From positions 91,079,912-91,143,911 of the forward strand of contig CM069436.1 in the NCBI GenBank assembly GCA_035610365.1: DNA of 64,000 bases. Direction: 5' to 3'. The position numbers and the translations under genes are program-made. Of the stretch, positions 10,991 to 22,625 are shown piece after piece. This stretch comes from Aquatica leii. Its lineage: Eukaryota > Arthropoda > Insecta > Coleoptera > Lampyridae. The stretch's first letter is position 1, and every line of letters begins with the position of its first letter. The notes under the pieces were generated by a model. It did no database searches, was not told where the DNA came from, and saw only the letters and a program-made list of their open reading frames with translations.

Positions 10991-11665
10991 ATAAAAGATG
11001 CTATGATCAAATTAAAAAACAGAAAAAGTTTTTGCCTAGATAAAATGCAAACAAAGAACAAAACTGCATGGAAAAATTACGTAAACTTTTTAAGAAAATC
11101 GTGTCAATATCAAAAATATCTAAGGAATCGAAAACATTATGACCAACTATCTCGATATTTAAAAAAAATGATAAGAAACAACCGCAAAACTATTAAGGAG
11201 TCATCCTGTTGAACACTACACTAAAATTATTAATACCAATCATTCAACAGAAACTTTAGAAACAACTAGAAATATCAGACGAACAAAGATTTTGGCAAAA
11301 TAGAAGTTCAATAGACGCCCGACACGTATGTGCTTTTTTGATCTTACTAATGCACTTGACAACTCAAAGACGTATTTAAACAATATAAAAATACCACATC
11401 CCTATAAATATTAAAGAACTAGTCTAAGACAATACTAGAAGCAAATAAAAAGAAGTTAAGTCAATGGAAAGATACAAAATGCAGAATAATAATATAAACG
11501 TGATTTGTTATGCAAATAATGCTTTATTAATCTACAGAAGCTATTACAAAAACTCAACGCTACAGTTGAAGAGTATAACATAGAAGTATGTGCAGAGAAA
11601 ACAAAAGCTCTAGTAGCAACAAAAACTTGAGATATCAAACGATACGAAGAAATAAATATATGCAT
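10990..11665 (+). pseudogene. Non-LTR reverse transcriptase fragment
   Basis: Starts with a Lys/Tyr-rich linker (11003-11212), then in another frame RFWQNRSSIDARHV at about 11283-11325 (family pattern GFRKGRSTxDAI), DLTNALDN at about 11340 (RT motif A, usually DxxKAFD), and VICYANNALLI at about 11498-11530. That last one is the catalytic YADD box, here YANN. It ends with VEEYNIEVCAEKTKALV, typical of the thumb start (YGLxINxxKTK). Frameshifts separate the pieces, and part of the palm is deleted between the first two motifs. The loss of both catalytic Asp residues means it cannot be active. Confidence 0.75.
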
Positions 11666-11720
11666 GTAATTTATTTTGCCATTCTAGATAAATTCCGTGT
11701 TGTCGTTATCACACAAGATG

Positions 11721-11830
11721 AGCTTCCGTCACACGTTGCAGTGTAGATCTTCAAAGTCCGAAAGAAACAAAGCTAAGCTTTTGTCACACGTAACAGTGGG
11801 CATCTTCAGAGTCCAAAACAAACACACAGT
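11721..11830. repeat. Two-copy 55-bp tandem repeat
   Basis: AGCTTCCGTCACACGTTGCA at 11721 recurs as AGCTTTTGTCACACGTAACA at 11776, each followed by a TCTTCAxAGTCCxAAA segment. The piece just upstream (11680-11720) also resembles the complement of 13055-13165. Confidence 0.65.
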
Positions 11831-11846
11831 TTGTTCCCAGCGGTGA

Positions 11847-12945
11847 AGATGTTGTTACAAGCTCTAGGTCTTACGAACCTTGCACGGCCAACTTACACAG
11901 TCGGAGATAGGGGAGGTTCAAGTGAATTATAATTAAGGGCGCCAGATCATTTACAATTAACACTTCTGCCTCGATCAAGACAGACGGTACAAACTTGTAA
12001 CGAATTTTTAGGTTCGTAATCCTTGTTACTCTGGTGTTCGGGTAACCACAATTAAAAGAGAAAGGTATGTTACCATAAAAGAAAGATTAACAGGTATAAA
12101 AACTTTAATTTAGTAACGTAGAAGATTAAAAGGAGTATATTTAATTTCTCAATTCATAAATGCCAGAAGTATCGGCAACACACAATACATAGGTTAAAGT
12201 CGTAGCGAATAGCGAAGAAACTTTCGTAATAAATATCGTACACAGCATGCGATACACACAAAATGATAATTGAAATTACCTTAATGGTATTGTAACAGTA
12301 AACGTAATTACGAAAATTAACATTAGCCAAAGTTCCGTGAGTGACTTTTATGACAGCGAAGAAAAATAATCAAACAGACTTACCCAAAATCCAGTACCTA
12401 CTTGAGCAAAGAAAACGTTTTCCTTGGTAGTTGCCTGGAATAGATATTGAATAGCAAATTGTGTCACACAATAACTCACGAAGATAGGAAGCTACAAAAT
12501 CGTTAATAATAATAAATTAAATGAGATATAAAAACCCGTTGTATCGAATGCTGTTATTTGTGGTTACGAACAGGTGGGTGGTAACGCAATCGACTGGTGT
12601 ATAAGAAATAACATCTCAAAGGTAAATGCTGGTCGAGATTTTGTTTTCGTTGTGGATAATATGCCTTCCAAAATCTTAAGCGTTTGGTAACGGTATTTAT
12701 CAATAGTATTAATTCTTCATTGTTCTTTTATTAAATCGAACATGTGATCAAAGCGTGGCGAAACGGCTATCAAATTAATACAGAAATTACAAAGGAATCC
12801 TAATAAACCGGATGCAAATATCTTACCCTGTGCCGAATAGATTACGATAAATTTGTAATTAACTTATAATTTCCTGTTCATCCCAGGGGATGCACTTAGA
12901 ATCTTTGGAATTAGGTCAAAAATTACGACACAGACCGTCTTACGT
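11847..12945. repeat. Right arm of the long inverted repeat
   Basis: Reverse complement of 1-918, diverged and with two extra blocks (around 12070-12130 and 12760-12870). It ends at 12945 in the complement of the motif that opens the window, and the next bases (CGTAGTTGAC) are unrelated. Its inner end is next to short tandem repeats at 11721-11830. Confidence 0.85.
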
Positions 12946-13190
12946 AGTTGACAGCTTCAAAAATAAATCCGCAACCTGTCAGTAACCAGAAAGATCGGCA
13001 GAGGGCGTCAAAGCCAGAATCTAATTTTAATTCGATATACAGGGTATTACGTTATGAAAATTTCGCACGTAACAATGTCTACTCCGACGTGTGATGATAA
13101 ATCAACTTGTGTGATAACGACAAAATGGGAATTATCCAGAATGGAAAAGTGGATTACGAATAATACCCGTGGAAACCTGAATTCTACTAC

Positions 13191-13460
13191 ATGCATGTAG
13201 ATAGTAAAATCAAGATATACAAAATTGTTGTGCAACCGGTACTAACCTACGCAACGGAAGCTAGAGCCAAAACAAAAAGTAAAAACTGTAGGAACGGTCT
13301 CACATCAATACTAAGCATTACACTGAGAGACATGCAAAATACAGAGTATCGCCGAGTGGTCCAAAAAACAACGTAGATAAAATGGCAGAAGATCGAATAG
13401 TCAAGATATATAGAACAAACGTGGAAGAAGACCTGTACGAGATTGTAAGGAATCGTCATC
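13191..13460 (+). pseudogene. Non-LTR reverse transcriptase C-terminal fragment
   Basis: Reads KIKIYKIVVQPVLTYATEA, close to the conserved 'K..IYKTxIRPVLTYGxE' block that follows the thumb in RTE/CR1/jockey reverse transcriptases. It is followed by a weaker match to the 'LR.R..NEDIR' block (SITLRDMQNTEYRRV), then by frameshifted sequence to about 13460. It lies just outside the right arm of the long inverted repeat. Confidence 0.65.
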
Positions 13461-13913
13461 TGTTGAGTACAGGAGAAATTCTAATAATGAGATTTTTTAA
13501 TATACTTTTTTTTGTTCTTATAATAAAACCACTTATCATTTTGCTATTACATTTTTATTAATTTTGACTGTCAGCTCACCAGATCGATACAAACTATGTA
13601 TATTACCTTATGTAGACACCGCTGTCACCAGAATTTTAAGAAGGAATGATTTAACTTTAACTATTCCATTTTATGTTAAGTCAGTTTAGTTGCAATGTAA
13701 ATGTCAAACTAAAAAGTCTGACTACTGTTTAATAAATGGCTTCAATCAACGAATAAATTATTTGTATATTTTCGTGATTCTACGTAGGGTTTCTCGAGCG
13801 AGATTCAAAGTTGTTTGAAAACAAACAATCATTAGAAATCGTCAGCACGTTGGCACTATAAAATTTAGGTCAGTGCCTTCAATAATGAATTACAAGACTT
13901 TGAAAATATATAC

Positions 13914-14360
13914 TGTTACGAATTTTACTAAAACTAATTAATTTATTTATACTAAAAATATTTACACGTTTATTATTATTAACCGAACTAATTAAATCTA
14001 AAAATGTTTAATAAAAATACTTACACTAATTTATATATAGCGCTATCACTGACACGAAGATAAGATAAAGTCCGCGGATAACACATACTTGTTTAACACT
14101 TATTGTTTACGTTTAAGTCACGTACCAGGTTATTTATCTCACACGCGTTAATTGCTTATTTATTAAAACTTCAGTAATCTTAACACTGCCGTCTTTAAAT
14201 TACTGAAAATAACTGACCTCTGATTTGTTTGTGCCGCATTTATACATTTTAGAAATCCTTCTCGAATGTTCCATATCTTTCGGTATACGTTCTGGAAATG
14301 TACAAAAACACCGCAAAGGCTCTCGAAGTTGAGAATAACTTCTCAAACGTTTCAATACGA
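13914..14360. repeat. Dispersed repeat, possible LTR remnant (copy 1)
   Basis: About 430 bases matching 31843-32215 in the same orientation, with shared blocks TTTATTTATACTAAAAATAT, AACCGAACTAATTAAATC and ACCGCATTTATACATTTTAG. It starts TGTTACGAATTTTAC, like many insect LTRs, but no matching 3' end, target duplication or flanking internal region was found. Confidence 0.55.
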
Positions 14361-14399
14361 CATAAACAAAAAAATTATGATTCACTCTTGTTTCAAGCA

Positions 14400-17300
14400 T
14401 AAAAGAAACCTAACTGCAATAAAATAGCTATAAGTCCATTGCTGTTTCACTTATTTGAATCAGTATAGTTTCGGTATTTTAAATTCAAATCTGTTGCAAA
14501 CTAAATGTTGCATTCGGTTTACGTTTTAAAAGCTTCGTTCTTGAACTGATACTAAATGATCGATACATGTATGATTTTTTTGTTTCAATAATCAACTAAA
14601 ACAATTCTTTCAATAATATAATAATACATTTTCGAATGCACGTTTCAAATTTTATTGCACAATAAATATTTTTAAATAAAATATCACATTGAGTTTTTTT
14701 TACATATTGCAACTTTCCTGGATGTGGTCTTTTCACGGAAGCCTCGAAAACTGCATCAGTTACTGTTGGGTAGCAACTTTTAACCGCATCTGTAACATAG
14801 AAATAAATATTTCATTTATATACATACATAATCATAGAGTTACACAAAATTAATTACATTTTTTTAATCAAAAACAACACAAACTTAATATAAATATCAC
14901 TTTAGCAATCATTAGAAAGTTATAAAAACACTGTAAATACCTTTAGCTGTACATAATCGTATAGAAAACTTGAAGAATTGAACTGTAATTATAAATCCTA
15001 AAGTATCATCAGATTTACGCAATAATCTACCTTAACGCAACCATGTGTGTTAATTTACATTTTTTTATACAAATTAAAACATGATACATAAAGAACAGAA
15101 ATGATAATAATATTGATTACATTTATGGATGATAATAAAATGTTTCGACTTACCGTTTATTGTTCCATTTCGTAATTGTACACACAGCATCACTTATCAA
15201 ACTACAACCGAACAAGTGAAAAGATATCAATTTGCAGCGCAAGCGTTGACGACAGTAATCAAAAGTATAGCAACGACTAATGCTGACTAATTACAAAGTA
15301 TTCGTTTTTCCTAGAACGATTCCACTGTTTTGAAAATAATTCAATCTTATTTAATCGATCTTTAAACAATTCTAGTTATTCAAAAAATATTCGGTTTTAA
15401 TAAATCAGTTTTTAGACGGTTGCTGATTATGGGATAAAAATTGCAAGTACTGAAACGGTTTAAAACTGATTGTGAAAAATCGGAATTCTTTCAATTTATT
15501 CACTGTCAGTTACATGTAAATGATATAAAAATAGAACTAACACGAAACAACGTAATGAAACAATTGTTTTAATTTTGTGACTGTAACAGTTTCAATCCGT
15601 GTTTACTGGGCAGTCACATAAGAAGTAAATTCTACAATTCCTCATACGTTAACAAACATGATACGTTTTAAAAGATATTTTACTGATTTAACGTTTATTT
15701 TCCATATAGCTTCCACACTAGCAGAACGCTGCAATATACTTTAAACGCAAAATCTATTAATCTAAGAGAGACTTATGCAAGTAAATTTGAAAGAAAAGTT
15801 TACACATAAGTAAGTTTAAACACATTTTTTATACCATTTGTCCATTAGGGTATATTTAAAAACCGAAAAAAATTTTAATGTTTAGTTTAAAAAATTGAAT
15901 AACGTTTTCAATTAGTTATTATTTACTTAATAAAAAATAATTAAAAATCAATAACGTAAATAACAAGTAAATATTGTTACGTTTAAGATAAATTTTTAAT
16001 AAACGCTGTTAAAGAAGCAGCAAAATTTGTATGAGAGCTTTTGATGACGGTTCAATTATTGAAAAAAGATTTTAATTTAACCACTCGCATCTCATTAGTC
16101 GTCTTTTGTACAGTTTTTGAGAACGTAAATTGCAAGAGATGTTTAATTTTTATATTTTTTATACAAAAATTAAGATTTTTAATCAACATAGTTAAGGATA
16201 AATACAAATATTGTTGAGTTGTTACAAATTTAATTAAAACAAACCCATATATAAAGTAGTAAATTTTCCAAAATATATGTTTTCTTCATGACCATTACTA
16301 AATGTGATTCTTCTAAAATCATTTTTTATAATAGAACGAAAATATTTTTACTCGTGTTAAAATAATTATTTAAAAACGCTTATGACATTTACATGCATTT
16401 TCATTCTATAAAAAATGATAAAATGAATATTCTTACACTAGTTTAACAATAGTTATTTACGTCAAAGTCAAGAAAATCTCACAATACTGAAGAGGAGCTA
16501 AATTGAGATACGAAGCACTTTGTGCTGAGTATTTTAAAGCTCCGAGTCAAGTAAGAGATTTTACTGACGTCTTTTATATTAAATTTTTTAGGAAATCGTA
16601 AAAAAATACGAAATTTACAAATTTTTAAAATTGTTTTTGCAAATTCCACAAAAACTTAGTTTGTCAATTTTGTTGGCTAACTATAGTTACAAAGTATTTT
16701 GCGTCTTTACAGTACTAGTTCGGAAAATTCAATTTCCTACGCGTTAATAAGCAGGAAAATGTTTTCAAGACGATTTTCAGAAAAATTAGGTACTTATGGA
16801 GAACAAACGTTATAAAAATAATATTTTTGTTTAAGTAACAATATAAATTACTCAATTTTGTTTAAATTTTTTCTTAACTTCGGCGTATATTTTCTAGCCG
16901 CGGAGAAAATATGGTCTGTTACTCGGTTGGATACGGATACGAGTGGTTTCTCACACTCGCTTACACTCGCGCTCGAAAGTTTTCACTCGTATCAAATTTC
17001 TATTTCAACCGTGTTACAAAATATACAATTACATAATGATTTTAAAATCGTAATTTGTTTTGACAAACAATCGTGGGAGTCAAACTGATTATTTGAAGTT
17101 GCTGTTGATGACATAATATCCTTTTAAACATCTTTAAGGTTTAAGATTGTATGATTGTTAACAAAATTTATAATTGCAAACTTAAGTTTATTAGAATTTT
17201 TTTTACTTTCATTTTAATGTTAAATGTTACAAAACTTACATAGGTAAAAAACACCAAATATACAATATTGTTTGAGATTACACAAACAATTTAGAAACAA

Positions 17301-17425
17301 GGAAACTACGTGTTTAAAAAAACAAGTCGCCTGATAAACAAATTGAAACGTGATAGCGTACTTTAAAGCATTTCACAAAACAAGGTAATACAAAATAATG
17401 ATTAGGTATCTAACATCTTTATGGA
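14400..17425. other. Unassigned AT-rich DNA
   Basis: About 3 kb with no recognisable gene. A GC-richer patch at 16890-17030 holds repeated ACACTCGC/ACTCGTAT words and a short open frame (16858-17088) with no family resemblance; I do not call it a gene. Confidence 0.45.
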
Positions 17426-17429
17426 AATA

Positions 17430-17661
17430 AATATTCAAAAACATTGCTTTCTTGCTCAATACATGTTTGAGCTCGCTCGATAACGTTTCTTGTCACTTTG
17501 ATAAGAGTTCTTCCATCAATCTTATGTAAAGTATTTGTAATTGTGTTCTCTAACTTGTCCACATTTTGATACCGTTGTTTGTAGATCTCGTTTTTCAATA
17601 ATAACCCAATAATCTAAAAACGTTCAATTCGGCGACCGTGCACGCCAACGAATTGTCCCGT
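17430..17661 (-). pseudogene. mariner-type transposase C-terminal relic
   Basis: On the minus strand RWRARSPN-stop-TFLDYW is the 'WPARSPDLTPLDFFLWG' block that carries the third catalytic acid of insect mariner/Tc-like (DUF4817-associated) transposases. The acid is Asn here (SPN for SPD). Past a frameshift, IDGRTLIKVTRNVIERAQTC and ESNVFEYL match the family's 'xxLxxVxxSFxxRxQxCIxxxGxxFEHLL' tail. Several stops. The N-terminal two thirds are missing. Whether it is SETMAR-like or Tc3-like cannot be settled by eye. Confidence 0.65.
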
Positions 17662-17689
17662 TTGTATTTTGTAACCGTCGTTTGAGGTT

Positions 17690-19060
17690 GTTCGATTACT
17701 TTTGTGAAAGATCCGGTATTTGAATTGGCGCTGTTTATTTTACGTATTCTTGAATTGTTTTATTCATTTCAGATTGATTTTAAGAAATTCTTTTACGTTT
17801 TTAAATTTAACTATATAATTCGACGTTGTGGATAAAATTTTGTATTCATTTATTTAGAAATAATTACGTTGCTTAAACAACCGCATTCTGAGTTTGTGTT
17901 TATTTGGCATTTTTTTTGTTCGGTCAAAATTCTAGTTGTAATTTATGTTTCCCTTCTGATATATAATGGTAATTGAATATATTTTAGCTGTTTATTTCTT
18001 TTAAGTTCGTTTAAAAGCTTTTTGTTTTAAATACATTCTCAGTACAGTCGTACTTATTTTCTTTGTGTTAGTTTGATTAAATTACGTTGGAATGAAGTCA
18101 TTCTTTTAATTTAATAGACAGTTATGATTCAGGCCGCTTCAACTAATCTTTATGATCGTAATGAAATACAATATTTTGTCAATTTGACAGTTCACACAGA
18201 ATAAAAAAGCCGTTGACCAACTCTACTTTTGTGATGTAATTACATCTGTTTGCATCCTCTTTGCACTTCTTGGTGGTATGGTTTTCTTTACCGGAAAATT
18301 ACATTACAACCTTTAGAAAAAGGTAGTCGATAAAGCTAATATATATAAGTAATTTTAGTGAGTTAGGAAGTCAGTTAGTTGGTGGACAGTCGTTCAAAAT
18401 TACTTAAGTTTATGCATGTAGTTTGTCGGGTGGTATACTCACCCCTTTAGATAAAGATTAGTTCCTTCGAGTGAAAAAACTTTTCCATTTCCTAAAACAA
18501 TTACGGTTTATTAAAATGTTACTAAATACCGGTTTGGTTTCGTATTAACGTATTGTGGGTTTGTACGTAAGTTTGTGTTTCACAATCCAATTTTCGCTTT
18601 TGTGGCGGCTAATTGAAAATCTTCTGACGGTAAATTGTTCATATGGTTGTGGTACCCTATCGAAGTTCCGGACGACGTCAACCGGTCTAAAGGTAACCAG
18701 AAGTTTGCCTACAAACAATCAAAGTGTTTATTGATTACCGATTAAGTTATTTATTTGCAAGTTTAGTGATTGAAAAACTTTGAAAGTAATCAGAATTTAC
18801 TGCTAGCTATCGAATCTTTCGATTATACAAACATCTTATGGCGTTTGTTTGTGCTAATTTTAATTATTATTATTACGTCTAAATGGTTTTATCAACATTA
18901 AATAAATGCAAGAAAGAAAGATAACCTTATATTTGCGTACCATAGTTTTAAGACTGTCAAGTTTGTTCTATACAATTACGAAATTTATTTGATTTTGTTA
19001 TTATGTATTTTATTTTTTTATTATGCGTACACGGCCGTGCATTATTTTTTTTTTCCTTTT
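17690..19060. other. Unassigned AT-rich DNA
   Basis: No recognisable coding motif, tandem repeat or RNA gene up to the TTAA target site of the piggyBac element. Confidence 0.45.
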
Positions 19061-20494
19061 TTAACCCGTAGTGGTCACACTTCTTAAAAATAACGTAGTG
19101 GACATACTGGATCTAGTTGACCCCATGGGAAAAAAATTGTTGCTACTTGCGTTCTTTTCAATATTTTCACTCGAGCCGTACATGAGATTAATTCTTAACA
19201 CTTCCGTTGAATAACTCAAATGTTTTTTAATTATATCTCGCTTGTTTTTTTTTTTGATAGTGCCAGTAATTTTTATCTTATAAGGCTCGTCTGTCATACG
19301 CTTCAATAGAGGCAAAGAAGTAAACCAATTGTCGCTGGTGACAGTGCGGTTTGTACCATGAATTGGAACGATTGTTTTCCGAAAATAATATTTCGTGAGT
19401 TGTTCGTCCTCAAGCTTATCGGTTAACGGTATTTTTCCCAAGTATAAAACTGCGTACATTAAGTATGATGTGCTTGGATCGTTCAAAGCAAAAAAATTTA
19501 ACCCGTATTTTTCTGGCTTTGATTTTATATACATGCGAAATTTTGAACGGCCTCGAAATCCCAATAAAATTTCGTCTATTGTGCAGTCGCGGCTTGGTTG
19601 ATAGCAATTGATTATTAATAATGAGTATTTAAATACACAGGCTGATTTCCACGCCCTAGTATAATATAATACACTTATGTACGCTTGCATTTCTTCGTTA
19701 TCGGTATGATAATGATAGGTTTGTGTATTTCGGCCTCTCTCGATCAAATCAGCACAATGATTTTCTATTTGTGTGTTTGTATGTTCCACAATTATTTGTA
19801 TAATGTCTGGAGTGATAAGACTATCCCAAATATGCTCGATACTTTCTAAATTTTTAGCTGGGCCAGTGGGTCCTGGTATATAAACAGGATCAACATCACT
19901 TAGACGACCTACCGAAAAAAAAAGAAATGAAAAATAAAAAAAATGATACTGCTATTATAAAAAAGAATAAAATCATAAATATAAGGTATTCTTCGTGAAG
20001 AATGCAAACATATTTTTGGCCGATTCATTATTTATATATTTTATTTTTTTATGTATTTATGAGTCATTACTCTTTTAGTAAACTGCTACAAAATATCAGT
20101 ATTAGTGAAGCTAATACTGTGATTTATTTATATCGTATTCTATGTTGTAGACCCTTACATATACGTGCGCACACCTTATATATGTATACTGGTTTTTACC
20201 TGACTGACGCTGTGGCATTCTCGTATCCCAAACAAAGCTATTCTTTCCCTTGAGGTTTGTTCTGGGCCGACCTCGAGCGTTGGAATCTAACAGACGCTGA
20301 TCTAACGATGGTTTTTCCCCGTCACACTCCATCATCTCGTCGGTATCACATTAAACTTCGTCTTCATCTGACTCCTCTAAATCCTCCGAAACATTGTCGC
20401 CGCTTTCGGAATCGTCTCCGTCTAAAACTTCTTCGACTTCCTCATTATTCCGAAAGGACGCAGCAATTGATCGTGGTCGCAAATGGTATGACAT
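19061..20494 (-). pseudogene. piggyBac transposase, two exons, C-terminus deleted
   Basis: Exon 1 runs from ATG at 20494 to 20200 and encodes an acidic N-terminus followed by NARGRPRTNLKGKNSFVWDT. Exon 2 starts at 19908 and encodes RLSDVDPVYIPGPTGPAKNL through DCTIDEILLGFRGRSKFRMY (first catalytic Asp), YLGKI, VTSDNWFTSLPL (second catalytic Asp) and ITGTIKKKNKRDI. The inferred intron, 19909-20199 (291 bp), has GTAAAA and a pyrimidine-rich CGGTAG boundary; joining the exons keeps frame and restores the family's RQSGR junction. The third catalytic Asp (GVDxxDQ) and the cysteine-rich domain are lost. One TAA (20351-20353) interrupts the acidic N-terminus; exon 2 is open to its end. Inactive, but younger-looking than the copy at 7.4 kb. 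Confidence 0.88.
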
Positions 20495-20841
20495 CTATAT
20501 TAACGTAATAAAAATTATTTTCTAACTAAGAAAAATAATTTAACATAAATTTCATTGATACTTACTTTATTGCGTACAATTTAACGATATAAAAAAGTTT
20601 TCCACGCCCTTGTTTTTCCAAAGATTTGCCACACTATGGTCACACTGGGTCTAGCTGACCCCACTAAAAAAAACGTTCGCACACTTCGAAGTCTAGTGAG
20701 GCACTGATGACGCGTAGGATTTTAGAAACTATTCAGGGTTATTTTAGTACCTTCAAACAATAATAAATGGTACCACAGATACCATTTTGAATGATATCTT
20801 CAAAGCAAGAGCAACTCAAAAATTTGACTACTACGGGTTAA
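19061..20841 (-). mobile_element. Complete-ended piggyBac element, internally deleted
   Basis: TTAA at 19061-19064 and 20838-20841 flank inverted ends CCCGTAGTGGTCA (left) and CCCGTAGTAGTCA (right, complement), which differ at one position. TTAA duplication is the hallmark of piggyBac. The element proper is 19065-20837, 1773 bp, against about 2.4 kb for autonomous relatives. Both ends carry a near-palindromic subterminal box (GGATCTAGTTGACCCC at about 19111, GGGTCTAGCTGACCCC at about 20647) in the same orientation. The transposase gene is on the minus strand and its 3' third is missing, so the reading frame runs straight into the left terminal repeat. Confidence 0.9.
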
Positions 20842-21484
20842 AAAGGTAATTTAGTTTTGTTTACTTTTATTATTTTCGTTTTGGTTTTAGTGTAATCATG
20901 TTATTCTTATTTTTGATATAATTTAAGATTTTATTTGCGTCAAATTGATTTAAAGTTTTAATGTAATTTTCTGTTTTATTGCTTGTCTAACTTCATTTCA
21001 AGTATGTAATAAATGGTAAATTGTTAAATGTAACAAAGCTTTTATTCACTCGACCTTCGCGTATGTGAATTTTAGATTATTACAGATTTTTCGTGTGATA
21101 CACTCTTGAGTGTACCCATTTGAAGCGGACTCGTGGTTGGTAAGGGCTTTTAGTCCATTGAGCTTTACCCCTTCTGGGCGCCTTTTGATTTTGACTTTTG
21201 ATTTTGTTTTCGTTTAAGTTTTCCAAACAATCACGAAATTTTTTAATATAACCCACCCCGTCTTCACTGAGCACCGGCAGTAACTTCGTTTATGTTACTT
21301 TATTTCAGGCAAATGTAATTGTTCCAATTTTTGCACGTAACAACTTATCTATAAAGGGTGCTAGTTCACTTGTTTAACCGAGCTTGTAGCTCTAATAATA
21401 ACGGAGATAACAATAAGAAGAGCTTGCTTTTTAAGAAATAATAGTGAATCAAATGAAAACGTACTACCGAATGCTCGGAAATAA
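20842..21484. other. Unassigned spacer
   Basis: No recognisable gene. A 64-residue minus-strand frame at 21080-21274 has no family resemblance I can name. Confidence 0.4.
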
Positions 21485-22625
21485 GTGAAAGCAGTGTTAA
21501 AAGATTATTACGTAAGCAACGAGCAACTGGTACAGTATCAAAAAACATATCTTACAGTTCTATATAGAAAAAAAATTCTAATTATTGTAGTATCACATCA
21601 GCGATTTAAAGACGACCTTCCTGAATTTTCTCAGATTTATACTTCCACTTTAAAACACTGGGTAAAACCAATAAATTTTACCTATCAAAAATTGAAAAAT
21701 TCTTATAAAAGAAAATAATATAGCTGTCAAAACATTACAATATTTGTATTCTACGAAAAGATATAAAGAAGAAGGTTATAAAGTATTTTATACCGACACA
21801 ACATGGTATAGTGCCAACCAGAGATTCGTGCTAAATTTGATGAATATAGAAGAATTATTCAAGAAGTTAATGGGTTTAGAAGTGAAATCAAACTATTCTA
21901 CGTTCAGAGCAACGAATGATCATACCACATATTGGTAACAAAGATGGATTTTTAGAAAGGTGTATGAAATGCGTTATTGGTAAAAAAATTCTGTTGTTTA
22001 CCACGACAAAATGAGTAATGAATTAGAATTGTATTAACGCTCATTTTTGATAAGTCAATCATGTTAATTTACTAAGCACCTTACCATACTATGTTAAATC
22101 CTGAAATTTACAATCGCATTACTTGATGGAAAAAAGCTGCATTATTCGGTGGGTTCAAAACAGACAAATATCTTTACCTGAAGGCGTTGCCGAATTAAAT
22201 TCATTAACGAAACCTGTACTTTTGGTGTTATTCCGACATCATTTCAAAAAAAATACTTACTTGCAAAAATTTGAGAAGAAATAATGTAAAATATCAATGG
22301 CTTTCGGTAGCACACTATGAATTTAATCCTATAGAACTGATATGCACTGAAATTTTAAAAATATGGTAGCAAACTAAATTCTAATTTCAAAATAAAGGAC
22401 GATTTACATCTTTGCAAGTCAACAATGCAAAATATCTTTGAAACTAAGTGGTCGAATTGTGTGGAGCATGCTAAAAAAATAGAAGAAATGTACAGAAAAA
22501 TAAAAAATTTATTAGATATTGCAGTCGAGTCTTTAATTACCAATTTACAAGATGATGATAACGATGAAGATTATGTAAGTGAGGAATTAATTGATAAAAA
22601 CGATAAATCACATATAGCACGTTAA
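21485..22625 (+). pseudogene. IS630/Tc1-like DDE transposase relic
   Basis: Pieces in three frames follow the order of the insect DDE_3-type transposases: INFTYQKLKNS (HTH-side block), RYKEEGYKVFYTDTTWYSAN (first catalytic Asp; usual form IVYLDETW), IIPHIGNKDGF (usual IVHAGxxxGF), VVYHDKMSN (usual DYHDEMN), VAHYEFNPIELI (usual PPYHPELNPIE), and finally WSNCVEHAKKIEEMYRK with an Asp/Glu-rich tail (family tail WxxCxxHVxKxEExY). The second catalytic Asp block (VIVMDNAPYH) is only weakly visible. At least four frameshifts and several stops. No terminal repeats were located. Confidence 0.75.

Noticed and set aside
1..12945. Polinton/Maverick interpretation of the long inverted repeat
   Set aside because: No protein-primed DNA polymerase, retroviral-type integrase, packaging ATPase or capsid motifs were seen inside, and the ends do not begin with the usual AG.
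13914..14800. Solo LTR from TGTTACG to a GTAACA at about 14790
   Set aside because: Flanking bases do not form a target duplication and the similarity to copy 2 stops at about 14360.
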